Source of the DNA: Pomphorhynchus laevis
Lineage: Eukaryota > Acanthocephala > Palaeacanthocephala > Echinorhynchida > Pomphorhynchidae
DNA: 64,000 nucleotides
Reading direction: 5' to 3'
Assembly (NCBI GenBank): GCA_012934845.2
Contig: WNNJ02003609.1
Coordinates: 62,001-126,000, forward strand
The notes under the pieces were generated by a model that saw only the letters and a program-made list of their open reading frames with translations, was not told the DNA's origin and made no database searches. This document shows positions 54,901-61,726 of the stretch, one piece after another (within the stretch, counting starts at the first letter, position 1; the number at the start of each line of letters is the position of its first letter). The translations under genes were made by a program, and so were the position numbers.

Positions 54901-57878
54901 GATCATTTAAACACTAAAAACCACGTTAAACAATTCACCTTTTCAACTTGTGCTCTTGAAAGATTAATGTCCTCATTTGCCTTTTGATAATTATCACATG
55001 CCTTTCTCGAAACATCAAAGGCATCTTCGTATCTTCTCAATCCCTAAATTTAAAAGCAAATGAAACTAGTATCTATAAAATATAAATTATCTATTGTATA
55101 TAAACCCTACAATTTTTGAAAACGTAGACACAAGTTTACATATTTTAGGTATAAATCCTGAAATTACAAATTTTAGTTTATAACCATCTTTAATATTCTA
55201 ATCTGTAAAGGTTTTTATTAGTTTTAATTTTGCTTTTTGCGTTTGGGTTTAAAGAGAATTATTAAAGTGAATTGAAGAACAAATCACAGTTATCGGTGGT
55301 ATGAAATGCCAAGAAACACATTTCGTGAACAAAATTGCAGACGTTTGCATTTGCAGACAATGAAAGAGCACGTGTTCTTGCGCATTAAAAACAACAAGCA
55401 AAATTGAACAGTATTTACAAGTGTTTATAATTCTGATTCCATTCTCTTCCTGTTCGAAAATCAAAACATTTAAATGTTCATTGATTTACTTTAATATTAA
55501 TTTTAATGAAATAAATTTTGATTACAAAATTAAATTAATTTTAATTTTATTAATTTAAATTAAATTATTTTAATTAAGTTATTTATATTAATATTATGCA
55601 AAACGATAATACAACATATATTTGGAACACATCAGTTTAAGAATTGTACCCATAAAAATGTACCTTATTCATAACTTCAGCAGACTTTGCCAACACTTTT
55701 TTATTTCTGTTATTTTCTTCACAACTTCTTCGTTTCTGTTCTCTTATCATCTTAGTCAATGTCTGAATATCATCTATAACACGTTCTCTGATGTGTTCAG
55801 CAATTAGCTCGTGTTGACTGGCAATGTCCTCATGTTCCTTTACGATTTTATGAAATGCTTGAGTAAACGACATCCTATGAAAATAGATTTACAGTAAAGT
55901 ATCCTATCTGTGCAATTTTATCACGTTTGATAAAAATCTCTGTCATCACGTCGTCGATTTAAAACAGATCTTGCTAGGCGGCTAAATAGAAATTTCAATA
56001 AAGAAGTGAAATTGTCTCCATAATAAAATAAGACAAAAAATTTAAGATAAAAATAACATAGCTAATTTGAATAACTATCAAAATTAAAACAAATAAAATA
56101 GTTAAATGAATTTGAAACATTCATTTAATTTTAAAAACCTTTCAAATATTTAAATAAAATAAATAGTTAAACAGTTAAATAAAAAATATTTAATTAACTA
56201 TATAAGTAAAATATAATTATATTAAATTAGTTCATTTAATTGATTATTTGGCTACAAACATTTTAAATATTATTTTAAATATTATCAGTTAAGTAGTATA
56301 CCAAAATATAAAAAAACCAAGTGAGTCCTAACGTTATATTAAAAAATGTAAAATTATATTTAATAATTATTAGAATAACTATTATTGATAACTATCGACG
56401 GTGTTGAAATGCTAAGAGATACATTTCGTTTAAAAACAACTTCCATAATGTATAACCTTATGGAAGTTTCCAGCAAAAGATTATTATTATTAAAGGACAG
56501 AATGAATCATCAATAATAAGATATTATTATCAAACAAAATTGTTAATTTTTAATGTTATCCGTACAAACAACCATTTCAGAACCGAAATTATTATATTAT
56601 TAGACAATATAAATTTAAACAGTAATCAATATAATTAAAAGGCTCTTGTTTGTGGAAATAGGAAAAAGATTGAAACACGTTACCGGGGATTCACTTGCTA
56701 CTTCATACCTCCTCCAAAACGTTAGCATCACCATCCAACGTGTAAATGCTGTCAGCATTCTGGCGATGGCTCCAAAGGGCAAGAACATGGTATGCTGGTG
56801 GTAGTAGCCAGTCTTGCTAAAAGAATGACATTTCTCTACGAAGAAGACAAACGTTCTCCTGTATTTATCTTTTTTATTAAAAGATTAATCGTGTAACACT
56901 CAGAACAATTTATTTTTAATAATATTGTGGTTATCAATATAATTAACTAAAAAATTTTAGTCAAAACATCGGATTTATTGAGTTGAATATTTATCTATTA
57001 ATTAAAATATTTGTTGATGTCTACTAATAATTTTATTGATTTATCAAAAGTCAATAATAACCGCTTATACAAGAGCAGCTACAAAAAGTTGATTTATACA
57101 ATCACTTCATATTTAACAATTTATAATTTAACGCAAAAACGAATTATTTCTTCGTAGTAAATAAAGTTAATTCTCAACTAAACAAAGTTGAATTCTAACT
57201 TATAATTTGACATTGTTAAAAATTAAGTGATTTAAAAAGTAGAATAAAAGTGGAAACAAGTGAAATAAAAGTAGAATAAAATAAGAATAAAGTGGAATAA
57301 ATTAGAGACTTTAGAGTTGAACTAGAATGTTGATATTTTAGCTATAAATGATCATGTTCATAAAAGAAACGTTGACAATTAAATTTGAATTAAATTTTAT
57401 TAATTCGAAAGTGTAACAAGCTGCGAGGTTTACAATTTTATATAAAGCTTTGAGATTGAATTAAAACCTTTAAGATACCAAATTTGATTTATATAATACA
57501 ATAATAATTTATTATTTAATTTATGCTATAAATAAAGGGTCAAAATTATACTACAGATTTATTAATTATTAATTAATTATTAATTATATATTATTAATGT
57601 ACAGTATTATTTTACAAATAGCTTGGGATAATATTTTGAAACAATTAAATAAACCGTAGTAGCAGACATCCATTTCTTTAATTACCGCAATTTGCTGGCG
57701 TAGTCCTGTTCGATATTGCATCTTTCTCGAAAGAAATACTCAAGTGAATCGCAGAAACTAGCACCACGATTAGTGTAGTAAGCAAGATTATCAAATTGGT
57801 CCTAAGCGAAAAACTGGATTTTATTAGAAAATCGTATTTAATTCATACCCACAGTTCCTTTGACCAATCAAGATGCAT
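27679..57878 (-). CDS. Cip4: Cip4/Toca-1 family F-BAR, HR1 and SH3 adaptor (12 exons, 568 aa)
   Basis: Coding exons in order: 57849-57878, 57686-57801, 55925-55981, 55664-55874, 54939-55043, 54070-54198, 53085-53231, 51262-51477, 49438-49562, 49202-49355, 46556-46698 and 27679-27952. All splice phases agree and the total is 1707 nt. Residues 1 to about 290 are an F-BAR domain (start MHLDWSKELWDQFDNL), about 335-425 an HR1 coiled coil (LPPAQRLRR...NPNFGEEF), and 500-568 an SH3 (ANYDF, DGWTR, GFVPTSY). The family bends membranes, binds Cdc42 through HR1 and recruits WASP/WAVE and dynamin through SH3. The length fits the family (about 550-620). An in-frame TAA directly precedes the ATG. The sequence is rather diverged from insect and vertebrate members. 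The last intron (18.6 kb) holds a nested gene and two LINEs. Confidence 0.88.
28137..28364 (+). mobile_element. Solo PLE 3' end in Cip4 intron 11
   Basis: It runs from GACCTCTAATCCTTATTATG to GACTCAGTTAGCTGATTTGA, closely matching 19262-19498 and 5190-5412. It lacks RT sequence. Confidence 0.7.
28985..29155. repeat. Repeat adjacent to solo PLE end, second copy
   Basis: Homologous to 19520-19690. It overlaps the region upstream of the DUF4139-like gene. Confidence 0.45.
29323..29395 (+). promoter_or_regulatory. Candidate promoter of the DUF4139-like gene (paired E-boxes, TATA-like)
   Basis: CACGTG occurs at 29323-29328 and 29379-29384 within inverted copies CACGTGTTTGG and CCGAACACGTG, about 50 bp apart. 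TATAAG follows at 29390-29395, about 105 bp before the ATG at 29499. CACGTG is the binding core of many bHLH factors. Two symmetric sites in AT-rich DNA are unlikely by chance; function is inferred. Confidence 0.45.
29499..30824 (+). CDS. DUF4139-domain protein, single exon, 441 aa
   Basis: An uninterrupted frame from ATG. Residues about 150-225 contain RYQLRSVQWRPKYEL and LENNSPTNYLVEKAELFGG, matching the DUF4139 pattern (Y...W.P.YEL, then N.T...Y..A.L..G). Residues about 320-405 contain SDRLIGGHDLQDLPAKEKRE, LGTD and VYKREEI followed by LELINNHTKSRRF, the typical second half. The N-terminal part is diverged and lacks the long coiled coil of many relatives. The domain's biochemical role is not established. 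It is intronless and lies inside Cip4 intron 11 on the opposite strand, so it may be a retrocopy or a compact nested gene. AATAAA at 30990-30995 is a plausible poly(A) signal. Confidence 0.75.
   Translation: MKTQRHTITVAGESNEHVQIRVYRNFTEVRENLGIGDGNKHCKVTIPEEKFNQIIPNSMELECDKCIFQTVTKKSINLEGQTVYVRRNRMDSSEPEIRKAVLLRGNDWLVKDLETQRFYNVGRHELEFNDMPTENVYDVEFFFDHNCNQKETILRYQLRSVQWRPKYELSIIDDIDSKDVNNSRIQAKLKCVAVLENNSPTNYLVEKAELFGGQVQIQEANLFGHKAMFYEESTVDGFASAPVSNFGNTEISGIYMYELLNAFLMNAYSSSYIEFIRPKVEVEELSVIQLTNPTNNSGPMNRMYTLVTEEFIPSGYISIRQSDRLIGGHDLQDLPAKEKREISLGTDSAAVYKREEIVSSHKEKQTNFAVSLELINNHTKSRRFRLRETINLHRINTIFEIPDSENIKLIQDGIEINVEIASKCSSHFKYSMIKFEVQTND
30990..30995 (+). terminator. Candidate poly(A) signal of the DUF4139-like gene
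   Basis: AATAAA 166 nt after the stop codon. In such AT-rich DNA the evidence is weak. Confidence 0.35.
30996..31640. other. Intronic AT-rich DNA, nothing recognised
   Basis: No domain, element end or repeat copy identified. Confidence 0.4.
31641..34560 (-). pseudogene. Degenerate LINE remnants
   Basis: Minus-strand pieces carry LINE-like signatures. At 32053-32241 the translation has FFNVMMLPILTYGIHAIW, the usual RT thumb (LPILTYG). At 32667-33032 it has KLGGISVMDPTIICKLEY, resembling C-terminal segments of retroelement proteins. The order of these two pieces is the reverse of that expected, so the region is rearranged or contains more than one fragment. Reading frames are broken throughout. 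The base composition is less AT-rich than the surroundings. Confidence 0.45.
33343..33378. repeat. Perfect 36-bp palindrome
   Basis: TATTCATAGGCTGGTATA is followed directly by its reverse complement. It is not simple AT sequence. Confidence 0.85.
34638..34760 (+). pseudogene. LINE B ORF1 5' fragment
   Basis: ATGAGTACGAACAAGCG and the following about 110 nt match 40613-40730 closely. It stops at the start of the 370-bp array. The ATG frame (MSTNKRVGGTKDCKKQF) closes after 28 codons, as in LINE B, so this feature is shared and older than either copy. Confidence 0.65.
34761..36723 (+). repeat. 370-bp tandem array: LINE B 5' monomers
   Basis: TAGAAAATGCAACAGACCG recurs at 34761, 35131, 35501, 35871, 36241 and 36611, an exact 370-bp period: five full units and part of a sixth. 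Each unit contains GCATGGAGTAATAAACCTTG and GATAGTATAAGTCATTGC, which also precede LINE B ORF1 (40549-40600). The array therefore looks like tandem 5' UTR monomers of the LINE, as known for mouse L1. The sixth unit is cut by LINE A at 36723 and resumes at 40549. Confidence 0.8.
36712..36723. repeat. Target-site duplication of LINE A, left
   Basis: CATGGAGTAATA, identical to 40549-40560, directly next to the TAA-rich 3' tail of LINE A. Confidence 0.8.
36849..39293 (-). pseudogene. LINE A ORF2 (APE endonuclease and RT)
   Basis: Begins MQSSQEPFSLNILQWNSGG. Endonuclease motifs seen: QWNSGG, VLQETRS, GDFND and SHDLIRW. RT motifs: FLDFSAAFDRIS, GVPQGSPL and YADDTTALF. Compared with LINE B there is a stop replacing a Gln codon at about 38163 (after ATQSP) and an in-frame loss of about six residues after GVPQGSPL. 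The 3' frame ends DLRP and TGA at 36849. Confidence 0.8.
39465..40514 (-). CDS. LINE A ORF1 (gag-like RNA-binding protein), 349 aa
   Basis: An intact frame from ATG (MKKSSSQKFTIG). The central part is an RRM-like or esterase-free gag region; near residues 228-260 lie two zinc knuckles, CNGCHLWGHWSSNC (CX2CX4HX4C) and CGVCSSSEVHEGKC. It would coat element RNA. About half its residues match the ORF1 of LINE B. The ORF2 start lies about 170 nt downstream. Confidence 0.8.
   Translation of the reverse strand: MKKSSSQKFTIGASNNLQNQANMERNSGISNVTSNFQAKENKVSPISSNFLISSTDGELPPVPKVVNLVIIRLLQPFERKNLFNIYLREFTSSYKKRILFNSIKYLDSEIRVSFSSPDLAASYLEFFETHLKEFGSTTYRPIQATLKINNFPPFATEEDIIALTSEFKIHNIRPILGKKGQAIPIAFCSTAVDQAECLAKSKCNPFLGYNLSFNIVDADDLTYPHCNGCHLWGHWSSNCTRPHTCGVCSSSEVHEGKCSLPPLCLAPVKPAHFAAASLSNSNGYGMSDTDIFKIVDARLQIYKDEIRALTNHLIAKFEESRSPPSTILTSSKRAPVLRRDHLLNKSWLP
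40549..40560. repeat. Target-site duplication of LINE A, right
   Basis: CATGGAGTAATA, identical to 36712-36723. The next bases continue the 370-bp monomer. Confidence 0.8.
40613..41738 (+). pseudogene. LINE B ORF1
   Basis: The gag-like frame contains PPIPKLKNLIIIKIKKPMER and the knuckle CSRCHKWGHWASSC. The reading frame from the ATG ends after 28 codons and coding continues in another frame. There is an in-frame stop at about 41066 (after SNLPC) and a shift near 41380. C-terminal homology to LINE A runs to about 41738. Confidence 0.7.
41876..44337 (+). pseudogene. LINE B ORF2 (APE endonuclease and RT), about 820 codons
   Basis: Starts MQSNREPFSLNILQWNSGG. Endonuclease (QWNSGG, LQETRS, GDFNDRTG, SHDLICW) is followed by RT (FLDFSAALDRIS, GVPQGSPLSPILY, VYADDTTALF). 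It is open to about 43450, where a one-base loss near GAGGTGGACAG shifts the frame; the remainder is open to 44337. Otherwise it looks well preserved, so the insertion is fairly young. Confidence 0.8.
44800..45000. repeat. Diverged copy of the 197-bp repeat
   Basis: Parts such as TTAGCTGACGATCA and TCGAAATCATTTGCG follow the order of 16179-16375. Confidence 0.45.
45810..45836. repeat. 27-bp palindrome
   Basis: GTATTTGATCGTA, one central A, then the exact reverse complement. Confidence 0.85.
45857..45888. repeat. Perfect 32-bp palindrome
   Basis: AAACTCGGTTGATTTT directly followed by its reverse complement. Confidence 0.85.
46556..46698 (-). CDS. Cip4: Cip4 exon 11
   Basis: Forty-seven codons plus 2 nt, IQITELMDNLSISKSTIEHW followed by a Ser/Asn/His linker, ending PVNN before GTAAGT. 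It is the only segment found that repairs the phase between exon 10 (phase 0) and exon 12 (needs 2 nt), giving Asn-Trp at the joint. Confidence 0.8.
46885..46945. repeat. Single arm of the 6236-6345 hairpin element
   Basis: Shares ATGAATAGAAAAAGAAAATT and ATTGTTCACAAAT with that element, then diverges, so only half is present. Confidence 0.5.
47648..47956 (+). pseudogene. PLE RT C-terminal fragment
   Basis: Reads YLDMNIKLTLTKT, then FLHEHSCIPYNIKY and RIATICNDIGF, ending YINQHNNI. It is the last 96 residues or so of the RT, slightly diverged from copy 1. Confidence 0.7.
48016..48166 (+). ncRNA. PLE structured RNA domain, copy
   Basis: The outer stem 48016-48029 pairs perfectly with 48153-48166 (GTATTAGAATAAGA and its complement), where copy 1 has one G-U pair. 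CTGCTATG pairs with CATAGCAG over 8 bp in the interleaved position. The GGCCCC helix is weakened here (GGATCC partner). Confidence 0.6.
48264..48564 (+). pseudogene. PLE RT C-terminal fragment, second
   Basis: From a codon run ending in HEHSCIPYNIKY to WMNNK and stop; the same region as the preceding fragment. Confidence 0.7.
48573..48705 (+). ncRNA. PLE structured RNA domain, copy with compensatory change
   Basis: GGCCCT pairs with AGGGCC where other copies have GGCCCC and GGGGCC: both partners changed. CTGCTATG pairs with CATAGCAG. The outer stem is degraded. Confidence 0.55.
49202..49355 (-). CDS. Cip4: Cip4 exon 10
   Basis: It begins QGLLKMQRIYNENPNFGEEF and ends RFIKDL before GTATTG. 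Second half of the HR1 coiled coil. Intron 9 is 82 nt. Confidence 0.88.
49438..49562 (-). CDS. Cip4: Cip4 exon 9
   Basis: Forty-one codons plus 2 nt, KFDCDAISEHHLSKLPPAQR through LSTKQLE. LPPAQRLRR marks the start of the HR1 domain (LPPEQRRKK in relatives). Confidence 0.88.
50971..51130. repeat. Local tandem duplication, 82-bp period
   Basis: CGTAGCAAACGTCACAAATT at 50971 recurs at 51053 with following AT-rich sequence. In Cip4 intron 8. Confidence 0.6.
51262..51477 (-). CDS. Cip4: Cip4 exon 8
   Basis: Seventy-two codons starting DSQKIVEVFHSGYNQPADEV, the conserved end of the F-BAR module, then a Ser/Asp/Asn-rich linker and RFGTLMRVKNILKGRK. The acceptor (AATGAAG) is weak; an AG six nucleotides further in is an alternative. 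A decayed copy of its 5' half lies at 51943-52010. Confidence 0.82.
51943..52010 (-). pseudogene. Decayed duplicate of the 5' half of Cip4 exon 8
   Basis: About 65 nt (shared TCTGCAGGCTGATTATATCC) match exon 8 and its acceptor side. The frame is shifted relative to the exon. A hairpin (AATCCTGCATTC and complement) abuts it. It lies in intron 7, about 470-530 bp upstream of exon 8 in the sense of transcription. Confidence 0.7.
53085..53231 (-). CDS. Cip4: Cip4 exon 7
   Basis: Forty-nine codons, ELQNFDETRINKVRSCLDTY through SISFTS. This is F-BAR helix 4, aligning with QEMEERRIxRMxExMxxY of vertebrate members. The acceptor follows a pyrimidine tract (TTTTCTTGAG). Confidence 0.87.
54070..54198 (-). 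CDS. Cip4: Cip4 exon 6
   Basis: Forty-three codons starting ARLVMVEKNTLCEQTKQDYF, still F-BAR helix 3, with donor GTAATT after AAA. Confidence 0.88.
54939..55043 (-). CDS. Cip4: Cip4 exon 5
   Basis: Thirty-five codons, GLRRYEDAFDVSRKACDNYQ through LSRAQVEK. Corresponds to the KRxFExxxKEAxxAxxxYxK and DxNxxxAxVEK stretches of the family. Confidence 0.88.
55664..55874 (-). CDS. Cip4: Cip4 exon 4
   Basis: Seventy codons starting MSFTQAFHKIVKEHEDIASQ, matching the family pattern KAFxxxLxExxxxAGQHExI of F-BAR helix 3. It ends VMNK before GTACAT. Intron 3 is 50 nt. Confidence 0.9.
55925..55981 (-). CDS. Cip4: Cip4 exon 3 (57 nt)
   Basis: A small exon reading RLARSVLNRRRDDRDFYQ between acceptor TTTCTATTTAG and donor GTGATA. 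It supplies the helix 2 end and the charged loop that the flanking exons need; phases (1 nt in, 2 nt out) fit exactly. Confidence 0.8.
56642..56867 (+). pseudogene. 5'-truncated copy of the 17-kb retroelement 3' end
   Basis: Matches about 17605-17826 along its whole length, with a shared end at GACAAACGTTCTC. Translation gives HVTGDSLATSYLLQNVSIT then QRVNAVSI, the C-terminus of the same protein. A 5'-truncated copy with a common 3' end is the usual result of target-primed reverse transcription. Lies in Cip4 intron 2. Confidence 0.7.
57686..57801 (-). CDS. Cip4: Cip4 exon 2
   Basis: It begins DQFDNLAYYTNRG and ends DYASKL plus CG of an Arg codon, before donor GTAATT. This is helix 1-2 of the F-BAR domain. 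Intron 1 is only 47 nt. Confidence 0.88.
57849..57878 (-). CDS. Cip4: Cip4 exon 1
   Basis: Ten codons, MHLDWSKELW, then donor GTATGAAT. This matches the conserved family N-terminus (MxWGxELWDQ). A TAA lies immediately upstream in frame. Confidence 0.85.
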
Positions 57879-58400
57879 TTAATAAATAAAGTAACAAACA
57901 CGAGAGGATGAATTGAGACGAAAAAATTTTAAATGGAGTTAAGGAATGGCATAGATTAATGATCTTCAAGAAGAATTTATAAAAACATCACAATATTCAA
58001 AGACAAATTTGCAACAACTGGTTTTATCAGTTTATAAAGTTTGTTGGAAAAGATCTACTGAATATCTAAAATTTTAAATAACCATTAAATGTTTTGTTAC
58101 AAAAATTTTTTGAAATGTAAAGAATAAAAAAATTAACTTTAATCTTAATAACAAAATTTGCTATTTATTATTTAATATAAATAATATATAAATAAATTAT
58201 GAAAATATTAAATTAGCGTATTTTCATAATTTTGTTTATTAACTCAAAATTACAACACAAATTATATTAATTGCACTGCGCATTTGTCCATTGATATTGA
58301 TTCTAATATCACGAAACTCAGTAAAAAAAATCCAAATTTGCCGTGGACTCATATAGATTTATCACTTTACTATTGGAATCGTTGATCAGAAGACGTACTG
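57879..58400. other. Region upstream of Cip4 start codon
   Basis: AT-rich and non-coding; would hold the 5' UTR and promoter of Cip4. No clear core promoter element stands out. Confidence 0.4.
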
Positions 58401-61400
58401 GATAATTTTCGCGATATGTAAATTTTTGCGATCCGTAAATTTTCGCAATCCGTAAATTTTCGCGATCCGTAAATTTTCGCGATCCGTAAATTTTCGCGAT
58501 CCGTAAATTTTCGCGATCCGTAAATTTTCGCGATCCGTAAATTTTCGCGATCCGTAAATTTTCTCGATCCAAATAAATTTTCGCGATCCGTAAATTTTCG
58601 CAATCCGTAAATTTTCGCGATCCGTAAATTTTCGCGATCCGTAAATTTTCGCGATCCGTAAATTTTCGCGATCCGTAAATTTTCGCGATCCGTAAATTTT
58701 CGCGATCCGTAAATTTTCGCGATCCGTAAATTTTCGCGATCCGTAAATTTTCGCGATCCGTAAATTTTCGCGATCCGTAAATTTTCGCGATCCGTAAATT
58801 TTCGCGATCCGTAAATTTTCACTAACCGTAATTTTTCGAGATCAGTAAATTTTCGCAATATGTAACTTTTTGCGATATGTAACTTTTTGCGATATGTAAA
58901 TTTTTGCGATATGTAAATTTTCGCGATCCGTAAATTTTCGCGATCCGTAAATTTTCGCGATCCGTAAATTTTCACTAACCGTAATTTTTCGAGATCAGTA
59001 AATTTTCGCGATATGTAACTTTTTGCGATATGTAACTTTTTGCGATATGTAAATTTTCGCGATATGTAAATTTTTGCGATCCGAAAATTTTCAAGATATG
59101 TAAATTTTCGCAATATGTAAACTTTCGCGATCTGTAAATTTTCCCGATCCGTAAATATTTACGATACGCAATTTTTTTGCGATCATTTTACTGATCGCGT
59201 AAATTTTCGCGATCAGTAAATTTTCGCGATCCGTAAATTTTCTCGATCCAAATAAATTTTCGCGATCCGTAAATTTTCGCAATCCGTAAATTTTCGCGAT
59301 CCGTAAATTTTCGCGATCCGTAAATTTTCGCGATCCGTAAATTTTCGCGATCCGTAAATTTTCGCGATCCGTAAATTTTCGCGATCCGTAAATTTTCGCG
59401 ATCCGTAAATTTTCGCGATCCGTAAATTTTCGCGATCCGTAAATTTTCGCGATCCGTAAATTTTCGCGATCCGTAAATTTTCGCGATCCGTAAATTTTCA
59501 CTAACCGTAATTTTTCGAGATCAGTAAATTTTCGCAATATGTAACTTTTTGCGATATGTAACTTTTTGCGATATGTAAATTTTTGCGATATGTAAATTTT
59601 CGCGATCCGTAAATTTTCGCGATCCGTAAATTTTCGCGATCCGTAAATTTTCGCGATCCGTAAATTTTCACTAACCGTAATTTTTCGAGATCAGTAAATT
59701 TTCGCGATATGTAACTTTTTGCGATATGTAACTTTTTGCGATATGTAACTTTTTGCGATATGTAAATTTTCGCGATATGTAAATTTTTGCGATCCGAAAA
59801 TTTTCAAAATATGTAAATTTTCGCAATATGTAAACTTTCGCGATCTGTAAATTTTCCCGATCCGTAAATATTTACGATACGCAATTTTTTTGCGATCATT
59901 TTACTGATCGCGTAAATTTTCGCGATCAGTAAATTTTCGCGATCAGTAAATTTTCGCGATCAGTAAATTTTCGCGATACATAACTTTTCGCGATATGTAA
60001 ATTTTTGCGATATGTAGCTTTTTGCGATATGTAAGTTTTGCGATATGTAAATTTTCGCGATATGTAAATTTTCCCGATCCGTAAATATTTACGATACGCA
60101 ATTTTTTTGCGATCATTTTACTGATCGCGTAAATTTTCGCGATCAGTAAATTTTCGCGATACATAACTTTTCGCGATATGTAAATTTTTGCGATATGTAG
60201 CTTTTTGCGATATGTAAGTTTTGCGATATGTAAATTTTCGCGATATGTAAATTTTTGCGATCCGAAAATTTTCAAGATATGTAAATTTTCGGAATATGTA
60301 AACTTTCGCAAAACGAAAATTTTCGCAAACGATAAATTTTCACGATCCGTAAATCTTCGCGATCCTTAAATTTTCAAGATATGTAAATTTTCGCAATATG
60401 CAAACTTTCGCGATCCGTAAATATTCACGATCCGCAATATTTTTCGCGATACGTAAATTTTCGCGAACGATAAGTTTTTGCAATCCGTAAATTTTCGCGA
60501 TCTGAAATTTTTCGCGATCAATAAATTTTCGCAATATGTAACTTTTTGCGATATGTAACTTTTTGCGATATGTAAATTTTTGCGATATGTAAATTATCGC
60601 GATCCGTAAATTTTCGCGATCAGTAAATTCTCGCGATGTGTAACTTTTTGCTATATGTAAATTTTTGGGATGTAACTTTTTGCGATATGTAACTTTTTGC
60701 GATATGTAAATTTTCGCGATATGTAAATTTTTGCGATCCGAAAATTTTCAAGATATGTAAATTTTCGCAATATGTAAACTTTCGCGATCCGTAAATTTTC
60801 CCAATCCGTAAATATTTACGATCCGCAATTTTTCGCGATACGTAAATTTTCGCGAACGATAAATTTTCACGATCCGTAAATCTTCGCGATCTATAAATTT
60901 TCGCGATCCGTAAATTTTCAAGATATGTAAATTTTCGCAATATGCAAACTTTCGCGATCCGTAAATTTTCCCGATCCGTAAATTTTCCCGATCCGTAAAT
61001 ATTCACGATCCGCAATATTTTTCGCGATAAGTAAATTTTCGCGAACGATAAGTTTTTGTGATCCGTAAATTTTCGCGATACATAAATTTTCGCGATTAGT
61101 AAAATTTCGCGATATGTAAATTTTGGCGATATGTAAATTTTCGCTAACCGAAAATTTTCGCGATCCGTAAATTTTCGCGATCCGTAAATTTTCGCGATCC
61201 GTAAATTTTCGCGATCCGTAAATTTTCGCCATCAGTAAATTTTCGAGATCCGTAAATTTTCGCGATATGTAAATTTTCGCGATATGTAAATTTCCGCGAT
61301 ATGTAAATTTTCGCGATATGTAAATTTTCGCGATCCGCAAATTTTCGCGATCCGTAAATTTTCGCGATCCTTAAATTATCACGATATTCAATTCGATCCA

Positions 61401-61648
61401 TAAATTTTCGCGATACGTAGATTTTCAAGATCCGAAAATTTTTCGCGGTTCGTAAATTTTCGCGATTCGTAAATTTTTCGTAATCCGTAAATTTTCGCGA
61501 TTTATATAACATATTAGCGATCAGTATTGCATTATCACGATCAGTAAATACTCGCGATCTGTACATTTTCACGGTATGTACATTTTTGCGATTTATACAT
61601 TTTCGCAATTTGTACATTTTCGCGATTTGTACATTTTCGCGATATGTA
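58401..61648. repeat. Satellite of 17-bp units, about 3.2 kb
   Basis: The unit is TTTTCGCGATCCGTAAA with variants (GATATGTAA, GATCAGTAA, ACTAACCGTAA). Each unit holds the palindrome TCGCGA. Longer blocks repeat: TTCTCGATCCAAATAAA at 58561 and 59240 (about 680 bp, 40 units), and ACGATACGCAATTTTTTTGC at 59161, 59874 and 60091. Long minus-strand frames arise because 17 is not divisible by 3 and the unit lacks stops, giving a 17-residue repeat (KIYGSRKFTDRENLRIA). I do not regard them as genes. Confidence 0.9.
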
Positions 61649-61700
61649 GGATCGGTTGGGGCTCAGATCCCCATTGATTTTAGGCCTGAATAATGGTGTG
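61649..61700 (+). pseudogene. LINE A/B-type 3' fragment
   Basis: GGATCGGTTGG followed by GCTCAGATCCCCAT and TAGGCCTGA matches the last codons of LINE B ORF2 (44300-44337). It sits between the 17-bp satellite and the PLE. Confidence 0.65.
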
Positions 61701-61726
61701 AAGACTAAAAAGATCCAGAAGAATGA

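Noticed and set aside
55249-55464. 71-codon minus-strand frame in Cip4 intron 4
   Set aside because: No domain, lies between well-supported exons, and would disrupt the splice phases.
58318-61617. Long minus-strand open frames with KIYGSRKFTDRENLRIA-type repeats
   Set aside because: They are by-products of a stop-free 17-bp satellite and are open in several frames at once.
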